Notes: a model not told the origin generated them from the letters alone. Positions 41,133-52,370 are shown, counted from the first letter of the stretch. The stretch is 64,000 nucleotides of DNA from Litomosoides sigmodontis (GCA_963070105.1 OY718807.1:1865001-1929000); one strand, 5' to 3'. Numbers and translations are program-made.

Positions 41133-43757
41133 TCTGAAAAATTTCGCCTTTTTCAAACAAAAAAAAAAAGAAAAAAAATTATTCAACTCTCAATGGCCGG
41201 CTTCAGTTTAAGAACTATCAATTTTCTTTTGGATAAAATGAATTTTTATTTCAGATAAAATTTCTTGTGTAGAAAATTTTTTCTCAAGTTGCTTTTCCAA
41301 TCCTTCGACATCACTTGACGTCACTTTACTTGATTAATAACTGCTAATCACCTTCATTAACACACATATATTTAACACACATAACACACATAAAGGCACA
41401 TAACACACATTAACACACATAAAAGATGAGCGATAAAAAAGATTGAAATGAGTGAATTAAAAACTCTAATGAATTCAAATTTAGGTTTGATGCCTATCAC
41501 TTCATTATTCTTTTGTTTAGCATCCTCTTCTCGGTATTAAATTTAGCTAATTTTCAAAAAAAAAAGTAATATCGTTATATGACTTAATGAGTATTTATAA
41601 CACATTCAAAATATTCCACTTCTATTTCAACATTCTCGTTTGTTCGAAAATGTTTCTATGAAAACAGTGACATTTTGCAGTACTAATTTAACAATTACTC
41701 AGTAAGATGTACTCAAAAACTGCTTCGCCATGCACTCTCATTGCAAATTTTCCGTTACCAACTCTTCCAACTTCGCTAAAAATTTAAATAACTGTAGAAT
41801 TGAATATTAAATTGTCAAATTACTATTTTGGATTTCAAGAAGGTTAATTACATGTCAAATATTACGACGAAAAATTTTTACAATATGATTTGAAAATAGT
41901 GTAATTTCTAACTTATCATTTCTGATTAAGAAAGGAATGAATGATGATAACTACAAAACAAGTTGCTATAGGATATAAACGATACAGCTTTACTTGTTTT
42001 AGGAATTGAATAAAAAAAACTATGACAGAGAGAGAGAGAGAGAAGAGTTAACTGAAGACGATTTATTAAATCGCTGGCTTTCAAACTGAAAATTATTCAA
42101 CAAATGTCTTTCGCTCTATCCAAGTGGAAAAACGTTATTCTACGGTAAACCACCAAGAAGTGCAGGAAAAAATCCCCAAAACAAAATAGTTCAAATAGCT
42201 TGCTTTATTTATGAAATGCTTCCTCAATTCTTTCACTTTCGCAAAATTTCACCTGAAAATTTTTTCATAGCGCAAAAATAATTCAAATAACTTATAATGC
42301 TGAAAAGCAAAAGTGAATTTGATAGAAATGAGTGTCGAAAATTTCATTCCTTTATTTTGAAAACATATTAATATGCTTTTTAACAAATTATATAATTGGT
42401 CAAATAAACAAATAAAAAAAGAAAAATGAAAACGAAAGAAAAAACAAAAAAGACTAATTTTCTATCCCAAAAGAACTATTTTCGTTCGTTCCGTTACTTT
42501 TTTCTTTTGTTTGTTTCCTTTCCCATCAATGTTTCTCAAAGAAATAATTTCGTTGAGAATTTTTCAAAATCGAAAATTTTGCTTTGCTTTAATTTTGCAA
42601 ATTTTTATAACGCAACACTAAAAAGGGAGGGGAAAAAAAACAAGGTGAGCCTTTGGATGTACGCTTTTTCATTCATCTCTTTACTGATTGCATCCCTGAT
42701 TGTTCGGACCAGTTTCTCATTTTCAACTCCGTTTTTTCTTCCTCCCCCTCCTCCACCTGCTCCTCCTCCACCTCAAATTCCAAAATATATTTCATTTATT
42801 GAATGAGCTAATTTTGCATAATAAATTCTCCGCCACTCGTTGCTATTTAGATGTAGGTAGCAAACTTTTAATTACTTTGCTTTTGCAAACACTTCCAAAA
42901 TTACACCTTTTTTTTATCGTACTTTTCATAAATTATACTTTTCATAATTTTGTAATTTTTTGTTCAATTTCATGTAAACATTAGATGGGACGTGATTTGC
43001 AAACAGATAGCCAGTATAACATCGAAATGTTCAATTTTCTTTTTTTTTTATTTTTTAATTCATCTATGTTAGCTTACTTGAATATCATTTATCTTACAGA
43101 TGTATTTTAAAACTTCACTCTTTTTCTTTCTTTCTCTTTCTCTCTCTCTTGCTTTTCGTTTTATTTTTTGATATAACTTCTGATTAAAATTTTTTTCACT
43201 TATTTCTTTTTTCTTTTCTATACCATTTCTTATGGAAATCCATAATCATTTAAATCGCGTTCCTGCAATAATCATTAAATTCCAGAGAAATACGAAGTAA
43301 GGGGTTACTTAATTAAATATTAACGTCTTCTTTTAAGCTCATAGATTATATTCCATTTTTCCTCGGCAATCTTTTCATCTTTTCTTGAGAACATTTCTCA
43401 GTCATTAAAGAATAAAATTATTCGTTGCTCATCGATGTGTTTCATTTCAATATTAAATTGCAATGTGTGTTATGCTTGGGGTTCTTGAGGAAAAGTTAAA
43501 GGAAAAATTTCGTTTTTCATGAATTTTAAAAATTTAAAAAGTCTTTCTGTTTAATTTTCTTTCAATTTTACAGGTCTGTTAGAAATGATGGGAGAAAAGC
43601 GAATTAATTTTGTTATTTTTATGATTTTCTAAAATTTAAAAGTATATTTCTTCCTTAATTAATGCAAGCTCATGAACGATACATATGACACTTTGTTTCT
43701 TAAGGTCGAAATGAATTGAATTAATTTGTTGAAATTAAAAAAAATTTTTTAAGCTAT
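41133..43757. other. Intergenic region upstream of the astacin gene
   Basis: AT-rich. It contains a small ACACACATAA-type minisatellite (41361-41422) and GA/CT tracts. A 126-codon frame at 42426-42806 is Lys/Phe-rich, then Pro-rich, and looks compositional. It should include the astacin promoter, but no element is recognised. Confidence 0.5.
41361..41422 (+). repeat. TAACACACAT minisatellite
   Basis: Five or six variants of a 10-bp AACACACATA unit with TTT/AAGGC interruptions. Confidence 0.8.
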
Positions 43758-46700
43758 ATGGATAACAAATGGCAATTGTTTTTTATTACTACTATTATTG
43801 CAATTGCTAATAACGTAATTCTTAGTGAAGCACAATCATTTGCTCGAGGTATTACAACTTTTTTTTTGTAATTTAACTTGAATATTTTTGGATAAAGAAA
43901 GAGAAATACAAAACTGCTCTTCGACAAGATTTTAAAGATAAGCTTAATTAAATGGATGATTTTGCTTGTTTTCGTTCTAGAGATTGATTAGTGATCATTA
44001 TTGATCATGCGCTCAATGATCGTACAGTTTCCTCTTCCCTGAAATACCTCCCTTACAGGGTTGTACAGTAATCCGTACAACACAATACCTAAATCAACGG
44101 TGCTATTTAAAAGAAAGCAATCATTCTGTTGTCCATCATCAGCTCAAAATGTCTGTTATTTTTCTATTTTCCTCCCTTATCATTTGTAAATTTTATAATA
44201 TAAATATTTAAAATTGGATTTTTAATTTGAGATTCGACCTTATGCATCACGTTTATTACCGTCAAAACGCTTAGTATCATCATCAATAGCAATTCAACGA
44301 TGGCAACATTCCTACGTCAAAAAGCCCGAAGTGAAAAAGGTTGGTTAGCTTCAATGATAAAAGCGCAAAATGAGATTTGAATTACTGAATATCTGATTTA
44401 AATTCAATTTAACTGGCTAGATCTCAGCATAAATTTCTGATAAAGCTAATGTTTCATGCTTGATTAATTCATTTTAACTAAATCATCGAGTTACTGAATG
44501 GAAATTTTTACTTTCAGCTAGTCAGTTTTTACTGTTTAAAATTAGTCATTGAAAAAATTTTTGAAAAATGATAGAAGGCATTATAATCGAATTACATCTC
44601 AATCATCTCAATAATTTATCTATTACAAGAGATTTTAAGTTCAACTGAATGAATGATTGAAATTTAAGTTTATTGCCGAGCTGTCGTTGCACACCACACG
44701 ATTCAAAAATCCGAACGAAAGCTATGAGAAAGTTTTATTGCTAATGGAGCGGTACTTCACGCAAAAAGATCCAAAACATCGGCTTTACGTCAGTGCCCTC
44801 AATTTAAATGCCTTTTAATAAAGTTTTTTAAAGGCAAATTTCATCTTTTTTTTCTTTGCTTGTACTATATGCCATAATAAAATTTGAATTAGGAAAAAAT
44901 GCTTCTGAATTTTCAATTCGTTCAATTTTCCAACAATTACATCTTGCAAAATTTTTATATCAACTGATCGTAAATTTTTTTTTTTGTGATTAATTCCACG
45001 ACCAGTTTTGTATCAGAGATAATTAAGTGGTTTTTAACTTTTCATCCATAATTAGTTGATTTTTTGAGGCGTGCAAAAAATACTTTTAATTTACTATATG
45101 TTGTAGGACATTAATTATTGAGCGTGAGAAATTAATTACAATAGAATAACAAATTCACCAATTTATCATAATTCCACCGGTAGGATGATGGAAAAAAAAA
45201 CTTGAAAAATTAGATTAATTTGAATGCAATTAATAAATTAAGATATGTTAACAAAATGATTGTGAAGGCATTGTGAAGGCATGATCAAAGTGATCGATCA
45301 TCGTTAGCATCGTTGTTTTTCTTTTCTCCTTTTCTTTTAGCTATACAATTATTATTTTCATCTAAATTAACATTAAAAAAAAAAAAGCGTAGAGCTTTCA
45401 GGACGGTACACGAATACGTCCGTCGGTAAATCAACAAATGAATAATGAAATTCGACAGAACGTACGAATTGCCGGCTTACTGTTCGAGAATGACATTGCA
45501 CTAGTTCTACCACAAGCGCAACTACTACACCCACTGAAACGATCGCGTGAAAAACGTAAAATCACCGTTGATTCACGCTACCACTGGAGGAACACATCCA
45601 TTGCGTATCGCTTCGATGATGATGATCGTACGTTCGTTTGTCAATTTCATCTTCACTCTGTTTTAATTGCTCATTAAATTTGTAGTGAAACATATCTACG
45701 GTTAATTTATTGATTAGTAGTGAAATGTTTAGTTTTTTTTTTTTCGCAGCATAATTTAGAGGTGAAATTAGTCATAAGTATGTACTGTTTCTTTTTTTGT
45801 TGTTGCGCATTTTTAGAAAATTGGCAAGAGAAAATTCGTAAAGCGCTTCAGTACTGGGAGCAAGAGACATGTTTGCGCTTTGTTGAAAATAAAACTGATA
45901 ATGATTACTTGTTTTTTGCGATTGGAAGTGGGTGAGTAAGTTAAAACTTCATCTGTTCAATTATTAAAATTTCACCAAACTTTTTTCCGTCTAATTTTCA
46001 AATTAGTTTTACTGAATTGACAATTTGATGAATGATTGTTGTAGCATAAACTATTAATAATACTGGAAAGAAAGTGTATTATTACTAGCAGGTTAGTACT
46101 CTTTATGCAATATTCGATTGTGTACTTATTGATTTTGAACAATTTATTCATTTTTGTTTCCAATTCACTCATTTAAATTTTAAGCTTTAAATTGCTAGAG
46201 ATTGAAAAAATTTGAGAAAAAAGTAACTTAGGCAATGTTTTTTTTTCTGTTAAATTAACGAGAAATTGCACTATCATTTTCAGCTGTTATTCAAGTGTTG
46301 GAAGATTGGGTGGCAGCCAAACAATTTCCATTGGCTATGGCTGTGAAACTGTAAGTTCAACTTTCAATTACAAAAACGGTTTTTTTGGTTTTTCATGCTT
46401 GAAGTAATTGTAGCTTGGAATAATTTCGCACGAACTTGGTCATGCATTGGGATTCTGGCATGAGCAAGAGAGACCGGATCGTGACAGTTACGTGAGAATC
46501 AACCTGCAAAATGCAGTTAGTGGAACTGAGGGAAATTTCGAGAAGCGTACTTCGTCACAAGTGATCGATTTCGGTGTTCCGTACGATCTCGGATCTGTGA
46601 TGCATTATTCTACTAATGTATGTTAATCATTTCGTTCATTCTACTGGAGGCGTAAATTTAGTGTTCAAATTGAATATTTTAATTTTTCAGAGCAAAACTG

Positions 46701-49344
46701 AGACTCTTACACTTTGAAGTTTTCATATTTTAATTTTGCTAAAAACATTGTAGTGATTATTTTGATTGAAGCAATTTTAAAGAAGCTTTTCAATTTCTAA
46801 ATTAGGAATTTATTTAGCTTATCCAGTAAATAAAAGTAATTACAAAAAAAAAAGGTAGCGTTAAACCATTTCAACAGAATTGATTAATTCGGCAAGCATT
46901 TTACTAATTTTACACTCCACGTGTTGCATAATTAAATTTTCGATGAAAGAAAACTTTGTTAAATAATTTATTTAACATTTAAACAATGTTCACCAGACAT
47001 TTGCAAAGCGATTTACCGATTTGACGATTGATCCAATAGATACGAAGTATCGTTCAACGGTTGGCAATCGTGTAGCGCCATCATTTGCCGATTTCAAGCA
47101 AATTAATTTACTTTATTGCTTTGGTAGATAGTTTCATTCATTATTAAAATTTTAATCTAATTGCTACTAGTATTTGTTGAATTTATTGAGTAAGCATGAC
47201 CTGTGTTACGGTTAGTTATCGGTTTCACTCAAAGTGATACGAATTATTTGCCTGATTCAAGTTCACAATTAGGTGATGTATTATAAAGCGTAAAATAATT
47301 GTTTCAAAAAAATTGAAACTGAATGATTTAATTCAATTGAAATTGAAAAAATGATTAGAAAAAGAACGAAACACTGAAATGGCTTAAATCAGATAGATGT
47401 CAGAAAGCAAATTTACAATGTCGTCATGGTGGCTATCCTGATCCAAACAACTGCGGTAGATGCAAATGTCCGGAAGGCCTTGGTGGAGTGAAATGCACTG
47501 ATTTACAATATTCCTGTTAGTGAATTTTTATCTGAAAATAATTTCACGAAATATTTAGCAACCTATTAGCAGAGATAGAGACAGAGTGATAGAGAGGGAG
47601 GTAAGATTGCAAAAACATCGAGAAACTCGCTTTTCCAAAATCCATTTTTCTTGAAAGGTACAAATTTCAAACTAATAATTGAATTAATTCAAAAGCATAA
47701 ATCGTATAAAAGCAAAAAATTACTGCTGTGAAAATAAAAGCACAATTAAAAAAGATCGTTTTACTAAATCAAAGCATTTTTTCTGCAAATTTTTCAAGTT
47801 TTTACGAGTGCAAAATTATCTGAAAATTCCATTTCGGAAATTTTGCACATTTTACACCGGAAAAATCCAAGTGGCTTCAGATGCTTTTGGAAAGTTTCAA
47901 GAAGCTGTTAAAATTTTTTTTCGAAACATCGTATGAAATTTGAAAATTGATAAATACAAGAAATTTTTTGTTTAAGCATGTGGCAATGAACGATTGGCCA
48001 GCAATGAATGGCAAACGTTGGAATACACTGGTTCATCCAACTGCTACTGGCGAATTTCCTCGGTTAATTAATTACGCAACCATTAATAGATGAAATTAAA
48101 TAATTTCACAGCCTGTGTTGCGTGTTGCAAGCGCTACTCAGCAGAATTAATCTGAACCGTATTCGGCAACTGTTACACTAAGGAGATCGCTGTATTGCAC
48201 TATATGTCTGAGCAATGATAATTTATCGCAATTTTTAATTTTCAGTAAAATTAAAATTTTGCCAAGAATTGGTTAAATTAACCTCACCTTTCACGTCACT
48301 TAAATGGACTAATTTGAAAAGTATCAAATATATGTGTTTGTCATTTTGATAAGCACAATATATTTGTATTACTTAATTTGAAAATTGGATTTTTTAAAAG
48401 AGCACTAAATGCAATTGCTAGGATATTGCATTGGAAAATGCACTAGGAGAAATTTGATAAATTTGAAAATTTTCTATTTCAGCCAAACGGGCGTATCCGT
48501 TTTAAGCTTACGGAAGCACACTACAAATGCGATCCAGCATGTGAGGAATATGTGGAAGTGAAGCATAAAGTTGACTTGCAGCTTACGGGATTTCGTTCAT
48601 GCTGTCTACCAGCAGTTGCAGATGAAATTCTCTCGGAGGGCGAAGTGCTAATCGTCATCTCACGTGCATCCAGAACTTCACATTTCGTCTTGCAGTTTAT
48701 TAATGGTTCGTTCGTCCGTTTGCTTTTTTGAATATTTATTTTCCATTTCAAATTACAATAAGCCTTGGTTGTGTGGAGAAAAGCCATTGGTGTCTGAAAT
48801 TGAAAACTATTCTGAATCACTTAGCACTGACTACATTACAATGGATCAATTCAACGCTACAAAATTAGAGCAAAGAATTTTTCCGAATTTACCAATTGCT
48901 CTTAAGTGTTTGAAATGTTTGCAATTATGTCATTTGAAATAATTCTAAATGCAAAAGTTTCTGCTAAATAATTATCTCTTACTTTTGTTTTTTTTAGACC
49001 GACAAATAGGAGCATCACAACCACTCACATCAAAACATCCAACAGCACCACCGATGAGGACAAATTCCACACAGCAATGTCAATGTCCATTAAAACAACT
49101 GATTCTTATTACGTGTAAATCGAGACGACCTTATAACTGCAAATGCATAATAAGATGTGAAAGTCGAAATAATAATTCCTTGTTGAATTATTCAAATTCT
49201 TCCACGCGACGCTTCAAAAATACACAACCCTCCATAAAAGTGAAATATCCTAATTATCATCGATCAACGTACACTTACTACAGCTATCCTAAGCGTGTAA
49301 GACTTTATCAGATGCGTCATCCAAATGATAGATATTTAAATTAG
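43758..49344 (+). CDS. Secreted astacin-family zinc metalloprotease (nematode NAS type) with EGF and CUB domains
   Basis: Twelve in-frame exons: 43758-43814, 44232-44339, 44669-44788, 45402-45627, 45817-45931, 46284-46350, 46414-46617, 46997-47123, 47393-47515, 47977-48062, 48483-48705, 48998-49344 (600 aa). It starts with a signal peptide ([17 protein letters not shown]), then a propeptide ending in a dibasic furin-like site, KRSREKRK (about 141-148). The catalytic domain has the zinc motif [11 protein letters not shown] (237-247), the family RPD after it, the Met-turn SVMHY (292-296) and four expected Cys. An EGF-like module with six Cys (about 342-382) and a CUB domain (about 383-485) follow. 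The tail (about 486-600) has a Cys cluster and is basic and Tyr-rich. Such enzymes act outside the cell, for example on cuticle collagen. The exon 1 donor (GTAATT) was chosen for phase; GAGGTATT at 43849 is a rival but breaks frame. TTTTTTAAG before the ATG could accept SL1. AATAAA at 49356 fits the 3' end. Confidence 0.92.
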
Positions 49345-49852
49345 AAAAATTGGAAAATAAAAATTGAAAGTTATTACACTCTTTTGCTATATGTAATTTA
49401 ATTTGAAATAAAAATAAGTGGTTCTGAGGAAGAATTCAAATGACAGTGTTAACAGGAAAAAAGTTATGTGGAATGATAAAAAATGAACTATCAGTAGCAA
49501 GCATTTCGTATATATATGCAAATATGATCAAATGTATATTCCTCTCTTTTTTTTGTTGCTGCCGTAGATTGATTTTTACCCTTTTTTTTTAATTTATATT
49601 TATTACAAATGAACAAGGTGATTTCTCAATAATTTATTATTGACGTCTTAATGATCCGTTGTACGATGAGTAACTATTTGCATTGAAATTTAGAGCAATT
49701 TGTGCTTGAAGTTAAGTTTCATCAAATATATGCAAATTATTAATTGAAAATAACAGTTAGGGACATTTTGCTTATGTTTCAACTATTTATTAAATTGGAA
49801 ATAAAAATTAACTTACATGGTTATTTGAAATTTCCCTGTTCAAATGAAATTT
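49345..49852. other. Spacer between the astacin gene and the 5S/SL1 array
   Basis: AT-rich, with no gene seen beyond the astacin poly(A) signals. Unit homology begins abruptly at about 49853 (TACCTACATGATGCGGATG). Confidence 0.6.
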
Positions 49853-49879
49853 TACCTACATGATGCGGATGAGGTCGTC

Positions 49880-49984
49880 GGTTTAATTACCCAAGTTTGA
49901 GGTAATTGAGTGTTTCGTCCCAGAGTTTCGGCTTCTGTGGTTTGAGGAAAAATTTTGGAACGTCCTGCTATATAGCGGGGCAAC
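49880..49984 (+). pseudogene. Edge SL1 RNA copy, promoter truncated
   Basis: The 22-nt leader, the GTAATT donor and the Sm site AATTTTGG are intact, but array homology starts only about 27 bp upstream, so the conserved promoter block present in all other copies is missing. Two substitutions (G39T and C62T) hit both partners of the closing pair of the middle stem. It is probably not transcribed from its own promoter. Confidence 0.65.
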
Positions 49985-50139
49985 ATAACACTGCTTAGGA
50001 GTCATCGTAGAACGGACGATGCACGGTACACGTCGATCACGTTTCAATATTGCTTAGGAGTCATCGTAGAACGGACGCTGCACGATACACGTCGATCGCG
50101 TTTCCTTCAACATTGCATGGAGCAGGTGCGTGAGTTGCA

Positions 50140-50255
50140 ATGGAAAACTTTTTGCAACTAGTATTCCTGCAATAACAATCCACCGATCGCTGGATGCAGC
50201 ATTGCCATACTTACATGATGCAGATGAGGTCGACGGTTTATTTACCCAGTTTGAG
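50140..50255 (+). pseudogene. Degenerate SL1 sequence with duplicated SL promoter (one per unit)
   Basis: Upstream, 50159-50234 matches the true SL promoter closely, including the block CCACCGATCGCTGGATGCAG. The leader-like part (50235-50255) has one A-to-T change and one deleted A relative to SL1, is still followed by GTAATT, and then diverges. It has no Sm site or 3' stem. TTACCCA (50242-50248) and TGGGTAA (50261-50267) form a perfect 7-bp stem. Leader-like starts of the other copies: 51137, 52039, 52941, 53843, 54686, 55529, 56431, 57333, 58235, 59078, 59921, 60823, 61725, 62627, 63529. Confidence 0.85.
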
Positions 50256-50269
50256 GTAATTGGGTAACT

Positions 50270-50284
50270 AACTTGGGTAATTAA
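50270..50284 (-). repeat. Inverted 15-nt SL1 fragment (one per unit)
   Basis: AACTTGGGTAATTAA is the exact reverse complement of SL1 leader bases 4-18. It lies 15 bp after the degenerate SL1 and 11 bp before the inverted 5S fragment, at the same place in every unit. Confidence 0.85.
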
Positions 50285-50294
50285 CAAAAATGAA

Positions 50295-50370
50295 ACTAAT
50301 CAGGCCCAACGTTGCTCAACTCGACAGATGGGATGAGATGTCGTGCGTTCAACGTGGTATGGCCATAGAC
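50295..50370 (-). pseudogene. Inverted 5S rRNA fragment (one per unit)
   Basis: These 76 bp are the reverse complement of 5S positions 1 to about 76, with roughly eight or nine differences from the functional copy. The fragment keeps the box A region but lacks box C and the 3' half, so it should not be a working Pol III gene. Other copies start at 51197, 52099, 53001, 53903, 54746, 55589, 56491, 57393, 58295, 59138, 59981, 60883, 61785, 62687, 63589. Just downstream, the copies at 54060 and 58452 share a T-to-C variant. Confidence 0.9.
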
Positions 50371-50566
50371 ACTCGTGTGGTTCAATGGCTAGGTAAAATT
50401 CCTATTTGTCGTAGAACTAATTGTCGTAGAACGGAAGCTGCACGATACACGTCGATCACGTTTCCGTCAAGGTGACATGCTAACGTGGGATTAGAAAATG
50501 GCGGTATTACAAAGAAAAAGGACGGTAGCATAAAGGAATGTTATCTAGCCACTGAACGGCGTAAGT

Positions 50567-50684
50567 GTCTACGACCATACCACGTTGAAAGCACGACATC
50601 TCGTCCGATCTGTCAAGTTAAGCAACGTTGGGCCTGGTTAGTACTTGGATCGGAGACGGCCTGGGAATCCCAGGTGTTGTAGAC
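50567..50684 (+). rRNA. 5S rRNA, copy 1
   Basis: 118-119 nt. The ends pair (GTCTAC with GTAGAC). The internal Pol III promoter is complete: a box A region starting GTTAAGCAACGTTGGGCC and a box C starting GGATCGGAGACGGCCTGGGA. A T6 terminator follows at 50689-50694. The sequence closely resembles nematode 5S rRNA. It is the small structural RNA of the large ribosomal subunit, made by Pol III with TFIIIA. Confidence 0.97.
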
Positions 50685-50705
50685 ATCGTTTTTTGGTTTT
50701 CCATC

Positions 50706-50781
50706 TAGTACTCCTGCGATAGCAATCCACCGATCGCTGGATGCAGCACAACCATACCTACACGATGCGGATGAGGTCGTC
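50706..50781 (+). promoter_or_regulatory. SL1 RNA upstream promoter region (PSE-like), copy in unit 1
   Basis: The block CAATCCACCGATCGCTGGAT (50723-50742, about -59 to -40) is invariant between true and degenerate SL genes, at the distance where nematode snRNA/SL genes carry their proximal sequence element. Two versions occur. Type A has TACTCCTGCGATAGC; type B (before the SL1 genes at 51684, 56978, 60468 and 63174) has TATTCCTGCAATAAC and GTCGCTGG next to the start. The PSE assignment is by position and conservation only. Confidence 0.65.
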
Positions 50782-50886
50782 GGTTTAATTACCCAAGTTT
50801 GAGGTAATTGAGTGTTTCGGCCCAGAGTTTCGGCTTCTGTGGCTTGAGGAAAAATTTTGGAACGTCCTGCTATATAGCGGGGCAAC
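50782..50886 (+). ncRNA. SL1 spliced-leader RNA, copy 1 (type A promoter)
   Basis: The 22-nt leader starts GGTTTAATTACCCAAG and ends TTTGAG, followed by the donor GTAATT. Stem I is AATTACC with GGTAATT across the splice site. Stem II is the GCCCAGAG/CTTCTGTGGC hairpin. The Sm-binding site AATTTTGG is at RNA positions 72-79, and the 3' stem is CCTGCT/AGCGGG. The RNA forms an snRNP that donates its leader to pre-mRNAs by trans-splicing. The 3' end is set at the base of the last stem and is approximate. Confidence 0.96.
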
Positions 50887-50891
50887 ATAAC

Positions 50892-51009
50892 ATTGCTTAG
50901 GAGTCATCGTAGAACGGACGATGCACGGTACACGTCGATCACGTTTCAATATTGCTTAGGAGTCATCGTAGAACGGACGCTGCACGATACACGTCGATCG
51001 CGTTTCCTT
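50892..51009 (+). repeat. 59-bp tandem duplication (element R), source of unit length variation
   Basis: Two diverged copies, 50892-50950 and 50951-51009, both start ATTGCTTAGGAGTCATCGTA. The first has GATGCACGGTACACG and the second GCTGCACGATACACG. A third, shorter relative lies between the inverted 5S fragment and the true 5S gene (50425-50470). Units following the SL1 genes at 54390, 55233, 58782 and 59625 keep only the second-type copy and are 843 bp. Confidence 0.9.
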
Positions 51010-51468
51010 CAACATTGCATGGAGCAGGTGCGTGAGTTGCAATGGAAAACTTTTTGCAACTAGTATTCCTGCAATAACAATCCACCGATCGCTGGATGCA
51101 GCATTGCCATACTTACATGATGCAGATGAGGTCGACGGTTTATTTACCCAGTTTGAGGTAATTGGGTAACTAACTTGGGTAATTAACAAAAATGAAACTA
51201 ATCAGGCCCAACGTTGCTCAACTCGACAGATGGGATGAGATGTCGTGCGTTCAACGTGGTATGGCCATAGACACTCGTGTGGTTCAATGGCTAGGTAAAA
51301 TTCCTATTTGTCGTAGAACTAATTGTCGTAGAACGGAAGCTGCACGATACACGTCGATCACGTTTCCGTCAAGGTGACATGCTAACGTGGGATTAGAAAA
51401 TGGCGGTATTACAAAGAAAAAGGACGGTAGCATAAAGGAATGTTATCTAGCCACTGAACGGCGTAAGT

Positions 51469-51586
51469 GTCTACGACCATACCACGTTGAAAGCACGACA
51501 TCTCGTCCGATCTGTCAAGTTAAGCAACGTTGGGCCTGGTTAGTACTTGGATCGGAGACGGCCTGGGAATCCCAGGTGTTGTAGAC
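51469..51586 (+). rRNA. 5S rRNA, copy 2
   Basis: Same sequence as copy 1 by eye, with the same T6 terminator. The SL1 gene downstream has a type B promoter. Confidence 0.96.
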
Positions 51587-51683
51587 ATCGTTTTTTGGTT
51601 TTCCATCTAGTATTCCTGCAATAACAATCCACCGATCGCTGGACGCAGCACAACCATACCTACATGATGCAAATGAGGTCGCT

Positions 51684-51788
51684 GGTTTAATTACCCAAGT
51701 TTGAGGTAATTGAGTGTTTCGGCCCAGAGTTTCGGCTTCTGTGGCTTGAGGAAAAATTTTGGAACGTCCTGCTATATAGCGGGGCAAC
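51684..51788 (+). ncRNA. SL1 RNA, copy 2 (type B promoter)
   Basis: RNA sequence as copy 1; the promoter has the variants shared with the degenerate SL gene. Confidence 0.95.
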
Positions 51789-52370
51789 ATAACATTGCTT
51801 AGGAGTCATCGTAGAACGGACGATGCACGGTACACGTCGATCACGTTTCAATATTGCTTAGGAGTCATCGTAGAACGGACGCTGCACGATACACGTCGAT
51901 CGCGTTTCCTTCAACATTGCATGGAGCAGGTGCGTGAGTTGCAATGGAAAACTTTTTGCAACTAGTATTCCTGCAATAACAATCCACCGATCGCTGGATG
52001 CAGCATTGCCATACTTACATGATGCAGATGAGGTCGTCGGTTTATTTACCCAGTTTGAGGTAATTGGGTAACTAACTTGGGTAATTAACAAAAATGAAAC
52101 TAATCAGGCCCAACGTTGCTCAACTCGACAGATGGGATGAGATGTCGTGCGTTCAACGTGGTATGGCCATAGACACTCGTGTGGTTCAATGGCTAGGTAA
52201 AATTCCTATTTGTCGTAGAACTAATTGTCGTAGAACGGAAGCTGCACGATACACGTCGATCACGTTTCCGTCAAGGTGACATGCTAACGTGGGATTAGAA
52301 AATGGCGGTATTACAAAGAAAAAGGACGGTAGCATAAAGGAATGTTATCTAGCCACTGAACGGCGTAAGT

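Noticed and set aside
42426..42806. 126-codon Lys/Phe- then Pro-rich frame
   Set aside because: Composition follows the local A/T and CCT-rich sequence; no recognisable domain or conserved splice context.
48521..48820. Minus-strand 99-codon frame and plus-strand frame at 48664
   Set aside because: Shadows of the CUB-encoding exon of the astacin gene.
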